Part shown: in pieces, positions 48,776 through 59,995 of the stretch | How positions within the stretch are numbered: the first letter of the stretch is position 1 | How the letters are laid out: every line of letters starts with the position of its first letter | Source: Primula veris | Taxonomy: Eukaryota; Streptophyta; Magnoliopsida; Ericales; Primulaceae | Direction of reading: 5' to 3' | Assembly: GCA_963682055.1 (NCBI GenBank) | Contig: OY821742.1 | Coordinates: 13,423,752 to 13,487,751, forward strand | DNA: 64,000 bases | Notes under the pieces: generated by a model | What the model was told of the DNA's origin: nothing | Databases searched by the model: none | The model's input: the letters and a program-made list of their open reading frames with translations, nothing else | Made by a program: the position numbers and the translations under genes

Positions 48776-49398
48776 AACCTTTATTGTATGTACACAATAC
48801 CAGAAATATAGAAGTGTATGTACTTCACGAATTGACGTACATACACTTCAAATATAGTATTTGATACACTTGACATTGAAGTGTATGTTTAAATATAGTA
48901 TTTGATACACTAGACATTGAAGTGCATACACTTCGAATATATTTTTAGAGTATTGCTATTTCAACCTATAAAACTGACCTGAAAAATCCACCTGCTGAGT
49001 TGAAGCATCTTAATCATCCTTTCATTTAACACCATGTCGTACATTCCTTAAAGAGTAACAAAGACAATTATGCCTGGAACATTTAAAGACCAAATTATTT
49101 TCTGGGTAAATTTTGTATTGATAACTTATCTACAACTTAATTAAAATTTTATCCATGAAACTAAAACTAATTAACTATTGGTCTATTTCCCCTAACAAAC
49201 TAATAAAAATTAAAAAAATCAGAAAAAATGGAAAATTTTCAAAATTAAAAATAAAATAAAATAAAAATCTGAAGAAAAAAAAACCATAAAAGCTTAAAAA
49301 AAATACAAAACCTTGAAAAAACACGAATAAAATTTTTAAAATCCTAAAAAATCTAAAATCAACAAAAAACCAAAAACGCAAAAAAAAAATATATATAA
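48776..49398. repeat. short direct and inverted repeats, then A-rich DNA
   Basis: A block around AAATATAGTATTTGATACAC and GACATTGAAGTG occurs twice in a row (about 48858-48932). Inverted GAAGTGTATG/CATACACTTC pairs are also present. The rest to 49398 is A-rich without a gene. Confidence 0.55.
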
Positions 49399-50433
49399 CA
49401 ATCTGAGTCATTTTAAGTCATTTTAAAAATAGTCTGAGTAATTTTAAAAATAATTTGGGTAATTTTAAAAACAACCTAAATCGTTTTAAGTCATTTTAAT
49501 AACAGACTGAGTCGTTTTAAGATTTTAAAAATATTCGGAGTCATTTTAAGTCATTTTAAAAATAGTCTTAATCGTTTTAAGTGATTTTAAAAATGATCTC
49601 AGTCATTTTAAGTCATTTTAAAAACAGTCTAAGTCCTTTTAAGTCATTTTAAAAACAGTCCGAGTTGTTTTAAAAATAGTCCGGGTCGTTTTAAGTCATT
49701 TTCAAAACAGTCTAAGTAGTTATAAAAATAGTCTGAGTCGTTTTAAGTCATTTTTAAAATAGTCTGAGTCATTTTAAAAACAGTCTGAGTTGTTTTAAAA
49801 ACATTCCGAGTCATTTTAAATCATTTTAAAAACAGTCTGAGTTATTTTAAAAACAATTTGAATCATTTTAAGTGGTTTTAAAAACAGTCTAAGTCGTTTT
49901 AAATCATTTTTAAAACAGTATAAATTATTTTTAAAACATTCTGAGACATTTTAAAAACAGTCCGAGTCGTTTTAAGTGATTTTAAAAACAGTATGAGTCG
50001 TTTTAAGTCATTTTAAAAGCAATATGAGTCATTTTAAGTCATTTTAAAAACAGTCTGAGTTATTTTAAGTCATTTTGAAAACAGACTGGGTTGTTTTAAA
50101 AACATTCTGAGTCGTGTTAAATCATTTTAAAAACAGTATGAGTCGTTTCAGGTTATTTTAAAAACAGTATGAGTCGTTTTAAAAACAGTTTGAATTATTT
50201 TGAGTCATTTTAAAAATAGTCTGAGTCATTTTAAAAATAGTCTGAGCCATTTAGAGTTATTTTAAAAACATTCTGAGTCATTTTTAAGTCATTTGAAAAC
50301 AATATGAGTCATATTGAGTAATTTTAAAAATAGTCTGAGTTATTTTAAAAAACATTTCGATTAATTTTAAAAACAGTCTGAGTAATTTTTAAGTCATTTG
50401 AATTCATTTAAAAACAATTGCAAGTTATTTTAA
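49399..50433. repeat. about 1-kb minisatellite of 21- and 31-bp units
   Basis: Units consist of AGTCTGAGTC followed by ATTTTAAAAAC; the longer form inserts the 10-bp block AAGTCATTTT. The two unit lengths alternate irregularly over about 40 diverged units. No coding potential. Confidence 0.88.
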
Positions 50434-51348
50434 AGTTTTTGAGATTTTTTGGACTTTTCGGCTTTTTGAGACTTTTTTTCATTTTTAAGGCTGAGTTGAA
50501 ATATAAAGTTCAATGGTAATGTTTTTTCTTCTATACAAACGGGTGTCGCCAAGCACACTCGTCCAACTTTCCAAGTACAGTATTTATCTTTGTAGTCAAG
50601 AATATGATAGTAATGTTGTAGTTTTCTCTGTTTCTCCTCTCTTGTCGATTGTTCTCTTTCTTTATCTTGCTATTGTTTTTTTGGCTACCGTATATTACAA
50701 TATGGGGTATTAATATTTGGTATTTTCTTTTTAATGTGTCCTCAAATCTCCTTTCCCACATGCAAGTGTAGGCAAAGACTATGCCGGTTAGCATGTTCAC
50801 TATTCAGAGAAGTCAGGATTTATTTATTTTTGTATTTTTCGGTTTTTCGCTCTAACAATATCTTATGCTATATATCTTGTTCAAATATCTACAGAAAAAC
50901 ATCCCGAATAGATGTAAGACAACCTGTTCTTTGATTATAGGGCGTGACACTTTATCCCTTATTTCATTTTCACATCAAATATCAGAGGGAGCGTGAAAGT
51001 TTCTATTCATGTTCACATAAATTGCATGTTTGCTTACATCAATTACTCTACTTTTACAAACTTCAAATTATATTATTATAAACAATATGAATATATGATG
51101 TATTTAAACATAACCATCTATTCAAGTTGCTGAAAGTAAATTATCAATCAATCGAATAATGTACAAAGGATTCCGAGGCACGAAGACACTATACATTTAT
51201 CCCTGAACAACACCCTTATTACCTGACCGGGAAACTAATACTAAACAACTGAGTAGTCTAGTACACATCACCCTTTTGATTATCGAGAGCAATAACTAGT
51301 CCTAACAAGTATAGAAGTATATTCCTGAGAGACCCAACAGGATCCTTC

Positions 51349-54300
51349 TCAATACTCGACTTCTTTTTCATCGTCGAAATTATCGTCATGATCCTCACCA
51401 CTAGTAGGTACCTTATATTTTGGAAAAGCTCGAAGACATATAATGAAATAAAAGAAGTTAAGGAAACCAATAAAAGCAATAAGCCAATAGTAATAATCTA
51501 CATGACCCTTGTTGATATTGCTAGCTAACCAACTTATTTTCCCAACACAACTGGTAACCTTATTCACAACATTCACCAAAATAGCACCCACAAAGCTAGC
51601 AACCGCCATCTCAATCGTTATTAACGCCATCGCCATACTCGACATACTTTTAGGGAGGCGGATGTAAAAATACTCGGACTGAGTGGTCGAGTTTATACCT
51701 TCCGCTACTCCCATTAACATATATTGCGGGGCTAACCACATAACTGACATGTCAACCGCGGCATATGGGTTATCATTCAACCCTTTTTCAACAACCAATT
51801 TACGCCTACGCCCCTCGACAAGTGCTGAAACAACCATTGAGACTATGGATAATATGAGTGAAATGGCTATACGTACCTCGGGGCTAAGCCCACGAGGATT
51901 TCCCGTATATTTAGTTAATATTGGGAGTATTGCACGGTCGTAGAAGCTAAGCCATAGTACGATTGAGATAAGCATGATCAAGCTAATTGATGCTGCAGGT
52001 AACTCGAAGCTCCCGATGATGTGTCGATTCATACTCTTTGCTTGTATTGTAGCGAATGAATTTTGGTACATGCTCAATATTAGTATCACACCGGTGGACC
52101 ACATTGGGATGAGTCGAATAATAGCCTTTAGCGATTCTACTTGCTCGACGGTACATAAACTCCACGGATTTGAAGCTGATCCGTCAGGGTTTAAGTCTCG
52201 CTCAGGGTCCTCAATTATGCAAGCTTTATTTAAAAACCTAAATAAATAAAAGAGATGTATTGTTTATCGTTTGCAAGAAGTGGTCTATGATACTTCCCTC
52301 GGAGCTTGATTAACTGCCTCTGCGTTTATATAAATTTCATCCTAACAAAATAAGATCAAGATAGAATTCCAGAAAATATAGCTGACAACTAATACTCACT
52401 AACACAAAGCTTAAAAGGTAGGATATAACTAATGTAAAGAGTTTAAAATTTGGAAAAGAAGAATGTGATGATACTGTAATACTGATAATAAGTGATAGTA
52501 CCTTTGTCCATTGGTTGGTATAGAAAGCTTTGTTTGCGGTGTTTGATGGTATAAATCATCGGAGAGAACAGGTGGAAGCTCAAGATTTCTCTTTTTAAAA
52601 GCAACAACTAAAACTTGTAGGAGTCCCGTAAACAAGCTTTTGCTAGGCTCGACATGTACGTATAACTTATAACCGAGCAAAATAGTTAGAGCAGAGACGA
52701 GCATAAGAAGGGCCGGGACCGCAAAACCAACTTTCCAACCAAATTGATCTTGTATATACACAATCACAGTTAGAGCAAAAACCGATGCTATTGAGATCGA
52801 TACGTAGTACCAACCAATAAAGCTTTGCAATAGCCTTTTATTATCGGCATCGTGTTTATTCTCTAATTGGTTGATGCCAAATGCAAGGGAACATGGCCTA
52901 ATACAACCTGCCCCAATGGAGATTAGTGCCAAACAGAATACCAAGAAAGCAAATTGAGCGGCGTTTGGAGGGTTGCAATTATTAGAATTGATAGCTTCAG
53001 CACAAACTTCGCCTCTTAATTGGGGGAAAATTGCTGTTAACCAAATCCCGGTTATTCCCTATAATCACAATTTAACTAGTACGCTTAAAATATAAAGTTC
53101 CCATGCATTTGGCCTAATACATTTTTCTTATAAACAATACGGTAAATTTCACAGTTCTACCAAAACTTCTAGTAGAGCTTACTTGGAGTTTCTTGTTTAG
53201 ATATATATTGAATTTCTAGGCACATAAGCTTTAACAAATAAAGAAGCAACAATACTCGTTTACAAAGAATAGAACTTAGTTCTACGGATGATTTAAGGAA
53301 CTAATGTAATTGTAACCAATCCTTCTCGAGGGTAATCTATTTTTAATATGTTAACTAACGTATTTTATTTTACACAATTAAACTAGTACGAGTGAATAAA
53401 AAGATTTCTTATAGTGCATTTAACTTATCTGTGTTAACTGTAATTAAAATTGTAAAACACCCTAAATGGAGTTTCATTGAATTGAACTGAACTGAATTTC
53501 ACACGAAAAGGAATAATATATTTCCTTAAAGCATAAACAGCATTTTAAAAAGTTTTTTTTAAAAGCAAAAAAAAAAAATAGCACAGGCTATATCTTCTGT
53601 TGATGTGTTCAAAATTGAGAGCTTGTTTGTGCAGGTCTAATTTAAATTAATGCATTGGATTTTTACAGTTGAGAAAGAAGTTCAGTTAATCCACATAGCT
53701 CCTAGCTGTTTCAGGCCATAGAAACCAAAAAAGCTGAACCTTTATCTTGATCAACCAAATGCATTCCAACTTTTAAGCAACAAATTTAATAAGATGAGCA
53801 TGAAGATTCAAGAAATCAATCTCTGAACTCTTTTATAAAATCAGCTAGATATATTGAGTCTCAAGAGTTAGGTAGCCAGTTTAAAGCTTCTAATTTTTTC
53901 AAGCTAAGCATCCATAAAACTCGTACTATTAAGATGGCCAACTAGATAAAATACATTTTTAAACAAAGAAAGCATAAAAAGTTCTAAGATTACAAGCTAC
54001 ATCTAAACTAGGACTAAGAAAAAAGAAGACTTGATGGAACACAATCAAAATTAACTGAAGTATTAGGCAGGGAACTAAAATAATTAACAATTCCTTTTTA
54101 GAAATTAAATTAAACATAACTTGCTGACATATATTAATATATAACGATATTAAACTTACAGCAAGGCTAGAGAAGGAACCGAGGACGATGACTCGGAATC
54201 TACCAAAGTATGAGTCGGCAATGGCAGCTCCAAAAATGGATAAACCATTTGAGAGAGTAGCCCACAAAGAGAAAATTGTTGAAATGAGAGTGAGTTCCAT

Positions 54301-56017
54301 GTGATAGTTGTCCATCAAGTAAAATACCATGTTTGGTGTTAAACCAATGCTGGCAAGTCTCTCGAATGATTCATTTACTACAATTTTGGAACATATTTTT
54401 TTTTAGGAAAACATGGAAAAACTGCAGCAATTCGTGTTTTTAAGAGAAATAAAAGAAGTTATACGTCAAACATGTGATTTGATCCAAATATAAGGACATA
54501 TTTCATTACATTAAGTTAAGATTTAGGTGTTGCCTTCCAAAATTCAAACCCGGGAAAGCTCAATTACTCGTTAAGGCTTTGTTTGGTTGCAACCTTTAAG
54601 CGAACAAAATAGATTATATGGGGATGGGAATAAATTTGGATCATCTAGCCTAAATTTTGTAGCTCTTTGAGACCAGACACCCAAAAAATCAGCTTATAAT
54701 CTGATCAACTAAATACAGTCGAATTTTAAGCAAAATTCACTCAGCTTAAGCTTAAAAGCTGCAACCAACTAAGGCCTTTATAACAAAAATTAAAAATAAC
54801 TCTAAATGTAACTACTTAAACAGAATTAAACTAGGTAGGCTTTCAAAGAAGGCAATAAAAGTCCCATGAAGATTCTTCATTATTCATGAAAATCCATTAA
54901 TTAATACAGATCATCATTTCAAGAAATTATTACTCACGTCATTTTTTTTCCCACCAGATTGCATACAAACTTATCGTTTTTTTTATAGGCTTATTTCATT
55001 ACAGCTTTTAAGCTGAGTGTTTTTTTTTCCTTTTCCTATAAACAAGACTATAGTTGGTTGACCAGCATAAAATCTGAGATTCTCTAGTTTTTTAGCCTAA
55101 AAAAATAATAAGTTTTGAAAGGGAAGAATAAGAACAAGAACTCAACTCGTTTCTCAACCTGAAAAGGCTTATTTGTTTAAAAGCTACAACTCCTATACAG
55201 AGAAGGAACTATGTAGCGACAGTCGGGGGCTGCAGCCCTCCTATTTTGAAATTTTTTGATGAAAAAATGATTTTTCCTATGTATTTTGATTAAAACCTTT
55301 AAATTTTAGTGTTTCAGCCCCCATTCCGTAAAATAATTTCATGAGGTATAATTTTTTATTATAGAAAATCCTGGTTCTATCGACAAACAGGTATAATTAA
55401 GTCCACTCCCATTTTCGGAATAATCCATTTCTCTTCACCGCTCCTATATAAAAAAGAAGCAATTGGCAACTGAGCATAATTAAGTCCACTCCCATTTTCG
55501 GGATAATCATCAGAATAAAATTCTTACATATACAAGGGCTTTCTTGCCTGCAGCTTTTAATCTCGATTTTTTGTTTGTTTTTAAGTATCATGGTGTATTT
55601 CATATGGTTGGACAACATAAAAACTTAGCATCTTGTAATTCTCTCATAAAAAATGTTAAGATAAGTCTGGTTGATTTGTTCAAAATATGCAGCCAAATGA
55701 GAGGAAGATCAGTTTTGGATTGTTTGGCTTGAACTTTTTCTTGAACTTTTAAAGTCAAGAAAAGTTGGGTTCATTTAGCTCAATATTACTGTAGTAGTTT
55801 TATTGAAACAAGCAAACTGTGTTTTTAAGCTCGTCAATCAAATGAAATATTGCAACATTACTAGCAGATAGAAAAAAGACAGATATTAAAAAGTGTAATG
55901 TAATATATATAGTATGCTCTTACTGATGATGAAGGGTATGGTCCTGAGACCGCCTTTCTTGGGTAGAGTATCGAGACCGGGTACGAGTAAGACCTCTTCT
56001 TCGACTTGTGAATCCAT
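51349..56017 (-). CDS. NRT1/PTR family (NPF) transporter, probably NPF1 subfamily
   Basis: Minus-strand exons are 56017-55924, 54377-54160, 53058-52502 and 52237-51349, all with GT-AG introns. The spliced frame gives 585 residues, and the 218-bp second exon is typical of NPF genes. The protein is a polytopic proton-coupled transporter of the major facilitator superfamily. ESFER (the ExxER proton-coupling motif) lies in the first membrane helix. ISIGAGCIRPCSLAFG corresponds to the conserved GAGGIRPC region, with Cys in place of the second Gly of the GAGG stretch. FLNKAC and NPWSLCTVEQVE are conserved loop stretches. NPF1 is suggested by the RPCSLAFG and SLFTGLLQVLVVAFKKRNLELPP stretches. The substrate (nitrate, hormone or other) cannot be told. 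An acidic tail ends the protein. The gene looks intact. Confidence 0.9.
54574..54777. mobile_element. Harbinger/Tourist-type MITE in NPF intron 1
   Basis: A 204-bp element with inverted ends of about 28 bp, starting AGGCTTTGTTTGGTTGCA and, inverted, AGGCCTTAGTTGGTTGCA. It is flanked by TTA at 54571-54573 and 54778-54780. No ORF. Confidence 0.75.
55385..55515. repeat. 33-bp direct repeat in NPF intron 1
   Basis: TTAAGTCCACTCCCATTTTC and its surroundings occur at about 55395 and 55480, about 86 bp apart. Confidence 0.7.
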
Positions 56018-56083
56018 CTTTCTCTCTAATATTTCAAACTTAGAGAAGTACAAAGCTCGTAAACAGCTACTCTTTTGTAACTA

Positions 56084-56096
56084 TTATATATATATA
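56084..56096 (-). promoter_or_regulatory. TATA box of the NPF gene
   Basis: The minus strand reads TATATATATAATA about 70-80 bp before the ATG at 56017, the expected place for a plant core promoter. Confidence 0.5.
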
Positions 56097-56099
56097 GAG

Positions 56100-57369
56100 G
56101 TATCAACTATCATGTATAATAATAGACAAAGAATGTGATCATTTCAATGATGTTTAGAGTAATCTTACACCCAAGGCAGGATATGATTTCATTTTTTGTG
56201 GTCGTCGACTCGTCAAGGACACGATGAAATATTTTATTTTTCAAGAAAGATACTACTTCTGCATCTACTTTACTTTTATACCTTTTACTTTTACTTTTAA
56301 TTTTACTTAAATATACTTATAAGTAAATAAGTAAATTATTGTGTTTGGTAGTCCATTTTTAAGCACAGTTTTATGAAAAGTAAACCAACAAAAAGCTTAC
56401 TTAAAATAAGTATTGGTTTTAATACTTGTGAAATAAAAGTATAAAAAGTTCACTGTAAAGTGTAGTCCATCTTGTTCTTTTTGTTATTAATATAAATTGG
56501 GAATAAATATTTGTTGGGTCAGATAGAACTTGCATGTTATAGGGCATAATATTATTTTTATTACTAGATACAAATACTAACCAAACTATTATAGAACATA
56601 TTTTTGATGGGCAATACAACTTTGAAGGATAGCATCCTATCGTTATTCTGGTTGATCGTTATACAATTTAAGCTGCATAATGGTTAAAAATTACAATTTT
56701 ATTAGTATATATTAAAATTACAGCAAGTGTTCTATTACTACGTTATGGGATTCACTTTTTGTAGATATAAAAAAGTAATTTTATTCGGTTTGTGTATTTT
56801 AATAATTTTTTTAAAATTGTTTTCTTACAACTGTTATGTATAAAATTCGACTTTGAGTTATAATATTGCTTTGTATCCTTTAATTCCTAGGGTAAATGTA
56901 AGATCAATTTATAGCGGTGTAAAAGTACTTTATAACAAAAAAATAGAAGTACACACTTTTCTACCAAACAATATTTTTATTTAAAAATATACTTTTAGCG
57001 TGTTAACAAAAACAAACAACACTTTACTTATTATATTTTTTTATATTTATTAAATAAGTACACTTTTATAGATCTACAAACAAGGACAAAATAGGTATTT
57101 GATTCATGTTATTTTTAGAAATAATGGTATCTTTCTAGCCACTCCTAAAATATCAATTAGTGTTGGTCCCTGGGGACTTTCTGCCCGACACGGGACTTTC
57201 TGCACGACACGTCGATATTGATGTACATACAAGGACAGTTTTATAGATGTACAGACAAGGACCAAACGGGAGTTTCTGCACGACACGTCGAAATTGATAT
57301 AGTTATTGGTGTAACCACTACAATCATGTTTACAGTGACTTCCTAAAATATCAATTAATATTTTATTAT
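56100..57369. other. AT-rich intergenic DNA with MITE-like pieces
   Basis: GTGTTTGGTAG near 56341 and CTACCAAACAA near 56957 face each other and may be ends of a decayed MITE. The 23-bp block around CTGCACGACACGTCGA occurs at about 57200 and 57275. No gene is seen. Confidence 0.4.
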
Positions 57370-57558
57370 ACATTACCAAACTACATGCAATTTTAATCGG
57401 TAAAAAACTTGTATTAAAATTGTCGGAATGAAAATTTCAAAAGTTGATTATATATTTCAAATGTTAAATTTTATGATTAGATTTTAAAAAAATTTATTTC
57501 GACAATTTTAATACAAGTTATAAGCCGATTAAAATTGTACATAGTTTCGTAATGGACA
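57370..57558. mobile_element. foldback (MITE-like) element
   Basis: Arms of about 58 bp (57370-57428 and 57500-57558) are inverted copies of each other with scattered differences, for example CAATTTTAATCGG and CTTGTATTAAAATTGTCG in both. The loop is about 70 bp. Weaker pairing extends outward by about 20 bp on each side. No flanking duplication was identified. Confidence 0.7.
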
Positions 57559-57787
57559 ATTAAATGGTAACGGATGCCGGAGTGTTTATCGTACGGACAC
57601 CCTTCTTTATATATTTCTTTTTATCAACACAGTAAAAACACAAATTTTGTAGAAAAGACTTCTGTTAAATTAAAACCAATCAAAACCGACACCAAATGAG
57701 AACCCTATGAAACTGGATTTTTACACTACAATTTTTCTGAAAAACGTATAAACCGTAAATTTTTTGTACAAACCGTAAATTTTCAGA

Positions 57788-57816
57788 GCAAACCGTATAT
57801 TAAATGTACGGTTTGC
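57788..57816. repeat. hairpin with AAACCGTA/TACGGTTT arms
   Basis: Perfect 10-bp arms GCAAACCGTA/TACGGTTTGC enclose a 9-nt loop TATTAAATG. Two further half-sites AAACCGTAAAT lie just upstream (about 57750-57780). Related hairpins are at 59406-59436 and 59649-59679. Confidence 0.8.
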
Positions 57817-57999
57817 AGCTTTGAAAATTTTAAAAACTGTTTACACGCTGTTTAAAAATAGCTTAAAAGCTGTTTAAAAACTGCTTAAAAAACTGTTTAA
57901 AAACAACTTAAAAGCTGTTTTTACAGTACATCGATGTATTTTTAAACTTTTGTTTACATATTCTTATAATAATTTTGCGGATTACAGATAGTCTGACAG

Positions 58000-59143
58000 T
58001 CTTACGGGAACATCGATGACTATCCGGAATATTGCACGCGGGGTCGTGATATGTGGCATTGTTGCGTTCCGCTCATTTGTAATGAAAAGATTGAGTTCCA
58101 TCCCGCGGACAGGTTCATGAGACAGTTTGGTTTTGTTCAGGTTGTCCCTATAAATATTTGGAAACTCAAACAGGGTCACGGCAAGTATAGAAGATATGGG
58201 AATAAATCTGACCCAAAACACGATTGGCCTGAACTTTTCCGAGAGTTTATAACCGTCTGGAATGACCGCCACAACCGACTAATTAATGGCGACTTTGGTA
58301 CGGGGACGTCACCGAATTACTTGGGATGGTATAGAGAGAGGACGCGCATCTTCATAAATCCACCTGAACTTAGCCTGCCATCTCACGGTTTTCGTGAGCA
58401 TGCGGGTGTGCTGAATAAGATGGTAGCAACTAGTTAAAATTCAATAATATTTGTTTATCATTTTTTTGTTTGAATGTCTCAATACTAATAAATTATATTT
58501 GTTTGTTATTTTATTTTTCCAGAAAGAGATGTTGCGCTTCAGTTTCAAATCTTTTAAACGGCTAAAATCTAAACAGGATGTGGATTTATTACGTTCGGAG
58601 TTTACTGAACTGGGAATGAATCCATATGGGTCAGGTGATGAACAGTCGGATGAGGAGGATGACGATGACGACGATCAAGGTTACGACGATAGTATTTACA
58701 GATACGAGAGAGCTTCAAGTTATCGGCGTACCGAAAGAGAAAGAGGGGAAGGCGGGGGTACAAGAATGGGTGGAGGTAGACTCACGACTACAGATCAGGG
58801 TGGAAGTTCAAGCGGTCATCGGCGTGCTTCTTTTGGAGGGTCGTCCAACTTACACAATAATGTCCAGTACAACGCCGAGACGCCAGATTTTTTTCATAGA
58901 CAGTCATTTGGGTCGTATGATTATCATCCTGGTCAGCATTCAATAGACAACTGGGATCGAGGATTGACAATTACATCACACGAGCGTGCTCCGTATCCAG
59001 AATCGCAGTATAGAGATAGACGTCGTCCGGAGCTAAACGAGATTGAAGAGTCCAGTGAGCCGTCATCGGACAGATTAACATCGGCCGGAAAGATGCTCCA
59101 TATGTCAAACTTTAAAAGGTTTAGTCGTGCCAAAACAAAATAA
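58000..59143 (+). pseudogene. 5'-truncated plant mobile domain (PMD/MAIN-like) gene
   Basis: Two exons are visible: about 58000-58422, preceded by a possible acceptor (TGACAG), and 58523-59143, separated by a GT-AG intron in phase 0. The first exon encodes YCTRGRDMWHCCVPLICNE and DRFMRQFGFVQVVP, typical of the C-terminal half of plant mobile domain proteins (MAIN, MAIL1 and transposon-borne relatives). The second encodes a tail with an acidic run (DEQSDEEDDDDDD) followed by Arg/Ser/Gly-rich sequence. The N-terminal half of the domain is missing from the upstream DNA, which is repeat-rich. PMD domains occur both in host silencing proteins and in transposons; the surrounding repeats favour a transposon origin. 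It may also be an incompletely recognised gene with distant 5' exons. Confidence 0.6.
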
Positions 59144-59336
59144 GTTATGATTTGTTTAATTTAATTTGATTTGTATGTTGAATTGTAAGTTACTGAACTG
59201 GGTTTATATGTTATATTTTTAGTTGGGTTGGAATATTATAAGATTGTCATATATGTTTTTTAGAGGTTAGTTATTATGGTAGCACAAAGAAATAGTAAAG
59301 GTCATGTCAAAATTTTGAGTTTTTTCATAATATAAA

Positions 59337-59850
59337 ATGACAACCCTATCCGAAAATGATTTCATAATTTTGAGTTTTATTTTAAATAACGAACCGTAAA
59401 AAAAATACAAACCGTAAGTTAAATCTACGGTTTGTAGTGTAAACGGCCTTGGATACCTTATCTATAAAAATCCGCCAACAACACTTACTAACTTTTGAAT
59501 TATTTTGATTGATTTAATAACATACAAGTTCGTTTTTATTATGAAATGACAACCCTATCCGAAAATGACTTCTCAATGCATTATTAAAGCTTGATAATGA
59601 CTATACATGATTTCTTTTATTTTTAAATAACGAACTGTAAAAACAAAATACAAACTGTAAGTTAAATCTATGGTTTATAGTGTAAACGCCATTGGATACC
59701 CTATCCATAAAAATCATCCAACAACACTTACTCACTTTTGAAATTTTTTGATTGATTTGACAACACACAAGTTCGTCTTTATTATGAAATGACAACCCTA
59801 TCCGAAAATGATTTCTCAATCCATGATTAAAGATTGAAAATGACTAGACA
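59337..59850. repeat. tandem repeat of about 210-245-bp units with embedded hairpins
   Basis: ATGACAACCCTATCCGAAAA begins units at 59337, 59546 and 59789. The first two units each contain an AAAC(C/T)GTA...TA(C/T)GGTTT hairpin with loop AGTTAAATC (59406-59436, 11-bp perfect arms; 59649-59679, arms partly decayed). The third unit is cut short. Confidence 0.8.
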
Positions 59851-59995
59851 TGATTTTTTTTTTTTAAATTGAATATAAATATGGTATATTTTTGTCAATC
59901 CTAACCATCTCTCAAATTAAACACAAACACTCACTTAAATCTCTTCGAAAATACTCATTTCTCTAAACAAAAATATACACAAACACTCTTCAAAA

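Noticed and set aside
49399..50433. Regular repeats resembling a CRISPR array
   Set aside because: Units are adjacent and diverged with no unique spacers, and the genome is that of a plant.
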